Source: Saccoglossus kowalevskii (lineage: Eukaryota > Hemichordata > Enteropneusta > Harrimaniidae). From it: a stretch of DNA of 40,156 bases. A program made the translations under genes and the position numbers. The DNA lies in NCBI RefSeq assembly GCF_000003605.2, contig NW_003158735.1, positions 77,215 through 117,370 on the forward strand, given 5' to 3'. This document shows, in pieces, positions 32,936 through 40,156 of the stretch. The notes beneath the pieces are model-generated. The model did not search any database. It was not told the DNA's origin and saw only the letters and a program-made list of their open reading frames with translations. The first letter of the stretch is position 1. Every line of letters starts with the position of its first letter.

Positions 32936-35524
32936 ACAACTTAATTTACTTATTTAAATAAGCTGTTTTGATTTTTTGATTTTTAAGAGCGTCTACATTG
33001 TGTTACGTGATGATTGGAATAATACAGTGATGTAAAATAGAATTTGCCAGATATTGATAACATATTTTGAGATCACAGCAGAGATAACTGATTGGTGGTC
33101 GTTAATCACTTTGTGTTGTGTACTTATGTCCTACAACATTTATTGGACAAATTATATAGTTAGTGTACTAATTAATTCTGAAGGCTATATTTCTGATCAA
33201 AATATTATGTTATGTGGAATGGTTAAACCAAAAATGCTACAAACAAAAAGTCATTAGAAAATTAAAATAAAGAATTTGAATACAAGTTAAGAATGTAAAT
33301 AACAGTAAATAAACAATATGTCAAATTGATGTAAACATGTACTTCGTGCTTGACTCGAACCGTCGATAGACAGCTTCTCGTCTAAGTCGCGTACCACCCC
33401 TCCTTAGCAACCGGATATCCCATCAAACAATTGTAAAAAAGTTATTCAGTTACCTGTTTGATAATAGTTTTTTCTAATTATGCAATGTTTATATGTTCTG
33501 TATTATATTCAGTACAACATTTGGCTGGAACTAACTGAAGGTTTGTGGGCACTCTCAGCCTTTACACATTGTTTTGACATTTTCTATAAAGACAGTCATG
33601 GCGTCACACTGTTGATTTTAGAGTTCAGTTCCAACTGGAAAATACTGAATAACCATTCACCGTTCAAAGTACAAGCATGTATATTTGTCAAACGCTCTGC
33701 CTAATTTCTGAATAGAATATTGGATTCCAGCAGAGAAATAACAACAGGGTTGCATTCCCTGCTGTTGAAGATCAGTTGCTGTGGACGAGTTCATGTTGCC
33801 TCATCAAGACAGCTCCAGCAAAAGACATGGCAAATAGTAATATTTCATTCAAATGGAAGAACATCTACGATAGAATATATTGATGTGCTGTCGGAGGACC
33901 CATGTTTAAATGTCAGATGCCACTCTGGTTTGGATGTTGGTTTGGTAAAGTCACATGTACACGTTACACATCATTCACAATCAGTTAGAAGAGACTGCAA
34001 AATTACAGAAAGTTTTAATAACAGGCATGTTAAGCGCAATGAGATATATTGAAAACGATCTTATTTTGTAATGGGCAAAGTGACTTCAAATAGTTAATTT
34101 AATGATTCCGTTCCATATTGGTTTGTCAATCAAAAATTTACACGTCATTAATAAATAATTGCCACAACTGATTATAAACTCCCCCCATGTTCCAAGCACC
34201 ACTAATACCATTGTTTATGCTGGTTGTACACATGTGTATTAGCAATACAATACTTCCTTTAATAATGTTTTTTTTTTCTATGGACACGATTTGTTTCTGT
34301 TTGTAATAATCTATTAAAGACAATGTCCAGCAAACAATACATATGCAATGCAGTCAACTGTCTGACATCAACTCCACCAAAAACCACAAATGTTATATAC
34401 AAATGGGCTTAAGCTCAAACATAAACATTTAAGGTAGACATTACTGATAAAACCATAAAGGTATATGATAACACACTGTTTAAATATGTACAACAAGCAG
34501 AGCTCTTCCTATTGTCCAGTCGCTTAAACCCTTATAACAGCTTACTTGTTGATTCAACACAAAAATAAGCATACCTATAAGCAAAGGTATATATTCATAG
34601 ATATTTAAAGAGGAAAATCTAAGTAAATTTGATTATCTACCATGAATTGCAAGACAAAAACTGAAATTTGACGGGTACCCAGGTTGAATAGACAAGACAT
34701 GAAACATTAGAGACAAACACATCTCAAAAGAACAACAAAACTATAAATATCATAGTAATACGTTAACGGTGGATGAAGTATTGTATTTCATGTATATTTT
34801 GTTGTGTTATTTGTGCGTGGGAGACAATACTGTTTTTCATTTGGACTGGGATATAGCATTTCCCAGCATGTCTTGTACATTATTATGTTTTTTGTGGGGA
34901 AATAATCACTTATATGTAGTTTGTTTCACATATAATCTCCACATAATACAGATTGTGATGTAAACATAGCTTGTGCAAGTAAGGCATTTCAGTTGTGTTT
35001 TCTGACTGCTGCCTTGAAGGGAACTGAGTGACTAGTAAACAATGGCCAATGTTTACCAGTACTATCAATCTCTAATAGTGACAGGGAACTAAAACTCAGC
35101 TTCCAAATACACCCAAACTATAACATGCTTCATCGAAAGAATTGTGAATGAAGATTAATTATGTGTTTTGTAAATTGTTGGTGGGTTTAAAGAGTCAGTT
35201 ACCAATTGTGCTGTGATTTGTTATAGATTTTTTACAAAGATGGACTTTGATTTTGGAACAGCTCGTTTAGCAAGCAATAATGTGTAACTATAACTGAAAG
35301 CTGTATGATCGTAGTTCTATCAGTAGATAACATGTCTTGTCGCAGTTCTGAAATAGGCAGTTGACAATTAACTGTGTTATGTTTTAATTTAACATCTTCT
35401 ATTTATTCTCTATGCTAGTCCAATGGTAAGGTTCTATCTGAATCGAAATGTGATTATCCCCATCACTTACAACGCTGATGTTATGAAAACTGGAACACAT
35501 TCAAATATCATCTAGTGTTTGTGG
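32936..35524. other. Non-coding spacer
   Basis: About 2.6 kb. Plus-strand frames at 33480-33704 and 33720-34052 are the longest but show no motif, splice structure or homology I can recognise. A tRNA-like segment lies at 33343-33420. Confidence 0.4.
33343..33420 (-). repeat. tRNA-like sequence, possible SINE head
   Basis: On the minus strand the string ACGGTTCGAGTCAAGC contains a near-perfect Pol III B box (GGTTCGAGTC). About 30-45 bases upstream is GGTGGTACGCGACTTAGACG, an approximate A-box region. It shares GACGAGAAGC-type sequence with the segment near 5671. It does not fold by eye into a full tRNA cloverleaf, so it is a tRNA-derived repeat at best. Confidence 0.3.
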
Positions 35525-35625
35525 ATTTTGCAGCAATTTTGTGAATTTTGCTGCAATTTTGCTGCAATTTTGCTGCAATTTTGCTGCGATTTTGCTGCAA
35601 TTTTGCTGCAATTTTGCAGTTTTGC
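35525..35625. repeat. 11-bp tandem array
   Basis: About nine copies of an ATTTTGCTGCA-like 11-bp unit, nearly perfect in the centre, degrading at both ends (ATTTTGCAGC, ATTTTGTGA, ATTTTGCAG). Confidence 0.95.
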
Positions 35626-36998
35626 ATAGGTACACTATAGCCTTCAATGTTTGGAAATTGGAAAGATTGTAGCTGAAAAATACAATAATTATTTCCATTT
35701 TACTCGAATCTGAGCAACTCAGACCAAGTGATTATGTCTGGATGAATCATGATTTATTACAATTTATAATGTGCATACTTCAAGGTATGTCCTCAAAACA
35801 GTACATTTGCTAAAACCTTTACGTCAATCTATACATTCTTGGGCACATCTACAGTAGCATTGTGATATATTCAAATCCTAATGAGAAAAGTTGTCGATAA
35901 CAATGTAGTATTCTTCGTAGTAGTTGAAGTACAAAATAAATTATATTAATTTCTTAACTTATAGTGTAACCTCAAAATGCAGCGTTTAATATGGCTTTGA
36001 GAAACCTATCAACAAAAACTTTATTGATAATAAATGCTTATACATCTCCTTCTATGGTCAGATAAGGAATTGTAAATACATATTTTGGTCATTAATTGGC
36101 ATTGTGTGAGTCATCCAAAACAAGGGAATTTATCACTCTTAAATATGATAAAGCCATTTTAAAAAATTTGGCCTTAAAAAATGATGCCCTCCCAACTTTG
36201 CAAAATTGTTTATTTTATTCTTATTATATTAATTTACAGAAGGTTAATGGAAGTATTACATGGACAATCTCATGTTGCAAAGTCATCAAAATGAACTTGA
36301 CAAAAATAGAATTTACAACAAATAATGATAATTATGCAAACCGTAAAAATAGAGTGATGCAAACGTCAGATCACTGATTGTTATTGTCAAATAACATGAA
36401 GATAACTTGCTTTGAACACTGTCTGGTTCTTACCGACAATAAGGAATAGGCAATTGTTTGGGAAGTGGGACTTCACGGGTGAAGTTTCTGACCTGGAGTC
36501 GTTCACTTTAAAAGTTAGAAAATGTGAATAAATATTTCATAAATTGCTGTTAAATTACCGTAGTGTTACCCCAATTATGTAGAGGTCATAGGTCAATTCT
36601 GGAAGGTACTTTGCAAGCGATATCGATTTTAAAACATCCAAAAACATGCAATAGTCGCCAATTATGCTTAATTTCAACTAATCCATGTAGCTGTATAGTT
36701 AGGTGACCAACCAATTTTAAAGTAAACCACAATCGGCCGTGGTTAGTACTTGCATGGGAGACTCCCTCAGTAAACGAGCTGTTGAATTTTTGTTTGGTTT
36801 CATCACACACATGGAAAAGATATAAGGTAAGGTGCCTGCATTTTTTTCTTACTGTGATGTCAATTATTTAGTGTGGAAAATCGTGGCATTTTTTTAACTT
36901 TTATAACTATTGGAAAGTTTTCAAATCTTTTCTAATTTCCATGAACAAGTTGTTGATGCTGTCGGCATGTAGTGGATTTTAAGCTGTTAGCGCACCAT
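35626..36998. other. Non-coding spacer
   Basis: No gene recognised. Frames at 36096-36377 (plus) and 36586-36810 (minus) show no family motif. Confidence 0.4.
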
Positions 36999-37050
36999 GC
37001 AAAGTTGTTCAAAGTGATTGCAAAGTTGTGCAAAGTTATTGTAAAGTTGG
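36999..37050. repeat. 10-11-bp short tandem repeat
   Basis: Five imperfect units of GCAAAGTTGTT (GCAAAGTTGTT, CAAAGTGATTG, CAAAGTTGTG, CAAAGTTATTG, TAAAGTTGG). Confidence 0.75.
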
Positions 37051-37159
37051 TAGATGTATTTGTATATATGACCTACGTTGTTGGCATATAGAAACGCGCA
37101 GTTGTAAAGTCGACAAATTTAAAAAAAGCCAGTTGAAAGAAGCCTATAGATGTTCAAGT

Positions 37160-37722
37160 GAGCTATGGTAAATATGGAAGGATTCATAGTCATTGTAAAT
37201 ATGAAATGATTACGTAGTTATTGTAAATATTGAAGGATTCCATAGTCATTGTAAATATGAAAGGATTACGTAGTCATTGTAAATATGGAATGATTTATAG
37301 TCATTGTACATATGGAATGATTCCATAGATATTGTACAGATGCAAGGATTTCATAGTCATTGTAAATAAAGAAAGATTCCATAGTCATTGTAAATATGGA
37401 AAGATTCCATAGTCATTGTATTTATTGAAAAATTCTGTAGTCAATGAAATATGAAAGAATAACGTAGTCATTGTAAATATGAAAGGATTACGTAGTCACT
37501 GTAAATATTGAAGGATTACGTAGTCATTGTAAATATTGAAGGATTGCATAGTCATTGTACATATGGAAGGATTGCATAGTCATTGTCAATATGAAAGGAC
37601 TCCGTAGTAATTGTAAATATGGAATGATTCCATAGTCAGTGTAGATATATAATTACATATGCATTGTACATATGGAAGGATTTCATAGTCATTGTAAATA
37701 TGAAATTATTACGTAGTCATTC
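37160..37722. repeat. 28-bp minisatellite
   Basis: About twenty units of 28 bp, built from TAGTCATTGTAAATATG followed by GAAGGATTCCA or AAAGGATTACG. Two end types, CCA and ACG, alternate irregularly, and several units carry single-base changes such as GTACATATGG. Confidence 0.95.
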
Positions 37723-37739
37723 TAATGAGTGTTTGAAAA

Positions 37740-38060
37740 TGAGCAATATTTTGATTTGCTGTGTATTTGAATAAAAAGTGGTGTGTGTTTAAAATGACAT
37801 GTGTATGTTAAAATAGTATGTCTATTTTAAAATAATGTGTGTGAGGGCGTTATCACTGAATGAAAATTTCGTGTATTTGGAAGAAAAAAACGCGTGCATC
37901 CAGTGTACGCCCATTGGGATCGTTATCTTTGAATGATTTGTGTTGGTGTGGATGCGAATAAAACTAATGATAGCCATCGACGTCAAGTGGTACCAATCAA
38001 CGTCACAAAAATAAAATTTCGTTCTATCGGTTATCAGCATATTGACATGTTTGTATTTGA
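37740..38060 (-). repeat. Dispersed repeat with AC/TTTTAAAA tail, copy 2 (inverted)
   Basis: The complement of this segment runs GGTACCACTTGACG, CACACCAACACAAATCATTC, GATGCACGCGTTTTT, ATACACGAAATTTTC, CAGTGATAACGCCC and then ACACACATTATTTTAAAATA-like units, the same order as 31150-31400. The tail is shorter (about 110 bases) than in copy 1, and it abuts the 28-bp minisatellite. Frames on both strands (37822-38091 minus, 37933-38127 plus) fall inside the repeat. Confidence 0.7.
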
Positions 38061-39680
38061 CGCCATGAAAAAAGCAGGCGTACTTCTCCACCCTAGTCTC
38101 CCTAATTCAATATCGTTAATAAGGTAAATATAAAGAACCTGTCCCGCACGAATATTTTATTCCATCCGCCCTATATATTAGCCGACACTTTGTATAGCAC
38201 AAATGCCTGGCTTTTTTTTTCGTGTGGTTGGTTGTTGAAGACAATACAAGGTCGTCTAATCCCATGGGTCAAAAATGTCCAAATAAAGGTCTATCCATGT
38301 AGTAATTTTTGCAAACAACCAACACCCAAATGGTGTACATCTGTGGTGTACATTGACCGTTACATATCAGCGTTCTTTTATTTTTTGTTCTATGATTGTT
38401 CACAATACAGCCGATCGATCAACCTACTGGTCAGGTGAAATGTCATGAATCAATTGGCAGTCATTAACCATGTGTTGTGTATTTAGCACTACGATTTGTG
38501 TATTTTTAATCGTTTTAGCTGTTTATCTTGTGATTGGTATTGTCATGGTATAATGTGCACTAGACTGGTTGAGTGTTAAAAATAAAATATATAATAATAA
38601 AAACTCAGTCATCTGATTGATTGTTTGTACAATTAAAACCAAAATGACTTATTAGGGTCAAGGCAACATATAAATGCTCTGGGAGTTTAATTATGTTTAA
38701 TCAAAGCTGTATCCTAATGTTTACATTGTATTTTGTTTATTTATTACTTCATATATTGCATCCACAATAGTGAGGTTGTATGTTGAGATTGTCCCATAGT
38801 ATCACCCTGTACAGGAATCCATTTTCCCTATATGCATGCAAGGTTGAATAAATGCTAGTGACCTTTGACATATATCATATTAGTCTCGTTCTTGATCAAT
38901 CGTTGTGGTGCGTGACGCTTCATTGCATTATTTTAGTTATTCAAATGTTACATCGGTCGCCCTGTGCTACGTTTCTAAAGTAATTTTGTGACTAGTGTCT
39001 TTTCTCAACTTGCTGACCGGAGAATTACCTTACAATTACATTCTATTTTTGTTTATTTATTACTTCATATATTGAAGTATGCAAATGAGAATATGTTTTG
39101 ATTAATAAAAGACTTTCCAGAATAATGTTTGTCTCATATATATTAACAACCTATTTCATATTTAATACAGCAATTTACAAGATTCCACCCACAATAGTGA
39201 GGTTTAATAATTACACCCCAAACATGTACTCGGTTTTATCAATTTACATTTTGATATAACACCTAATTTTCAAGCTTAATTTAGATAAACACTTAGGGGA
39301 TAATTGACGAGTTTGCCATTCTTTATGAATAATTCGATATAGTTGAAGTAATAACTTCTGTTGATATTCAACCATACTGTGACGTTAGATTTAATGCCAA
39401 TGTAACTTCATGCAAATGTGATATGGAGTGTCCACATAACTGATTGTTTTACAAATCAAGCTATATATTTCATTTAGCTTATTGTTATCACGTTTACTAG
39501 TAACCGTACTTTGATACAATAGTTAGCGAAGACTCATAAACAATACATATGTCATTTTAAAATACAGACACATTGGCTTTCTCCAGACTTTCTCCGCATT
39601 GAAAGATCTAATGTACTTTCTTGGAAACAAATGTATTTGTTGCTTCTCAATAGCAGACATGGTCACACGCAACGTAATAT
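38061..39680. other. Non-coding spacer with a split direct repeat
   Basis: No gene recognised. A string TTTTGTTTATTTATTACTTC followed by ATATATTG occurs at about 38730-38758 and again at 39047-39080. In the first copy it is followed by CATCCACAATAGTGAGGTT; in the second, the equivalent CACCCACAATAGTGAGGTT comes only after about 100 further bases (39184-39203). Confidence 0.5.
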
Positions 39681-40136
39681 TACCGTAATTGGTACAGTAC
39701 AGGTGTGATGGTTCAAATACCAAAATGGCAACAGTAACAGAAAGACTTCCCTGGCGGCGATGATAAGATACGAATACAGAGCCAACAGATGAGGTTTCAA
39801 CTGGTACTTGTATTATTATACTCTGCAAACATCAAGTACAATAACGCGGTAAAACTCCACTACTCCAATAACTAGATACTTAAAATCCAATACAATTCAA
39901 CGAGATCTCCGATCTGATCTCAGTGCTGAACAACTCCCCTATATATACCCACACTGTCTATAAATAGACCATTACATCAGCATACATAATGAGTCTGGCA
40001 CTTACTACAAATTTCTAGAATGTTCCATTACCTTCTATTGCCTCCTACAGTATTCTATTACCTATTCAACCATTTTCTAAACAAAATCTAGAATATTCTC
40101 AGTGACACGGAAGTGGTAAATAAGTCGTATGCGACA
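39680..40136 (-). mobile_element. Probable LTR of a minus-strand retrotransposon (left end approximate)
   Basis: Read on the minus strand, the sequence from 40136 starts TGTCGCATACGAC directly after a polypurine tract (complement of 40137-40150). This is the standard junction between the internal region and the 3' LTR. Within it are GAATATTCTAGA and GGAACATTCTAGAAAT strings, then a TATA-like box (TATATATA, complement of 39940-39947), in promoter-like order for U3. The 3' end of the LTR was not fixed; candidates ending in CA lie between about 39550 and 39710. The internal coding region would be to the right of the window. Confidence 0.45.
40013..40025. promoter_or_regulatory. Heat-shock-element-like triplet repeat
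   Basis: TTCTAGAATGTTC is a perfect three-unit array of alternating nTTCn/nGAAn blocks, the HSF binding pattern. A related two-unit GAATATTC lies at 40091-40098. Both fall in the putative U3 of the minus-strand LTR, upstream of its TATA-like box. Confidence 0.4.
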
Positions 40137-40150
40137 TGCCTCCCCTCTCA
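40137..40150 (-). other. Polypurine tract next to LTR start
   Basis: The minus strand reads GAGAGGGGAGGCA and then TGTCG. Such a tract primes plus-strand DNA synthesis in LTR retrotransposons and sits directly before the 3' LTR. The identification rests on this junction alone. Confidence 0.45.
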
Positions 40151-40156
40151 AGAATT

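Noticed and set aside
33343-33420. True tRNA gene on the minus strand.
   Set aside because: Only the B box is good. An acceptor stem and anticodon arm could not be found by eye.
33720-34052. 110-codon plus-strand frame, possible exon.
   Set aside because: No recognised domain, no convincing splice borders and no repeat of the sequence elsewhere in the window.
39523-39828. 101-codon minus-strand frame as a retrotransposon protein.
   Set aside because: It overlaps the probable LTR end or flank and contains no gag, protease or RT motif.

Overview
The window looks like animal nuclear DNA, most likely from a marine invertebrate; I cannot name the species. It is AT-rich and gene-poor. It contains Golgi-type carbohydrate enzymes, spliced exons with GT/AG borders, minisatellites, a non-LTR retrotransposon remnant, LTR sequences and two assembly gaps (18676-18811 and 29186-29397). 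I saw no operons, ribosome binding sites, CRISPR arrays or intact tRNA/rRNA genes.

Left half (1-22 kb): two enzyme families are present as interleaved, unequally decayed copies. The only clearly intact gene is a single-exon type II membrane carbohydrate sulfotransferase at 20287-21507 (406 aa). A second copy at 834-1902 is broken by an 8-nt deletion in the cofactor-binding region. Between them lie two damaged copies of a nucleotide-diphospho-sugar transferase-like gene: 3894-4933 (one frameshift and two in-frame stops) and 8869-9895 (5'-truncated and interrupted). The second sits at the head of a diverged, nearly tandem duplication: block A about 4268-8515, block B about 8869-16630. Block B has been enlarged by insertions, including a 694-bp solo-LTR-like element with a 4-bp target duplication (11300-11993). 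A further local duplication links 14775-16138 with 17081-18278. If the genes worked together, the setting would be Golgi glycan modification (sugar addition and sulfation); only the sulfotransferase still looks functional.

Middle (22-30 kb): mostly non-coding sequence, then a decayed non-LTR reverse transcriptase (25130-25870) and a small minus-strand multi-exon locus (27518-28341). That locus encodes a hydrophobic leader and two copies of a six-cysteine module, but it has odd stops and one unresolved splice acceptor. It is followed by a large 51-bp minisatellite (28722-30230).

Right third (30-40 kb): repeat-dominated. A dispersed repeat with an AC/TTTTAAAA-rich tail occurs in opposite orientations (31130-31830 and 37740-38060). 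There are 11-bp and 28-bp tandem arrays, a tRNA-like sequence, and at the right edge a probable minus-strand LTR start preceded by a polypurine tract (40137-40150), with heat-shock-element-like repeats inside it.

I found no convincing new biological system. The items most worth checking are the Cys-rich module locus, the decay of the duplicated glycan-enzyme cluster, and the dispersed repeat families. Repeat boundaries were found by eye and are approximate.
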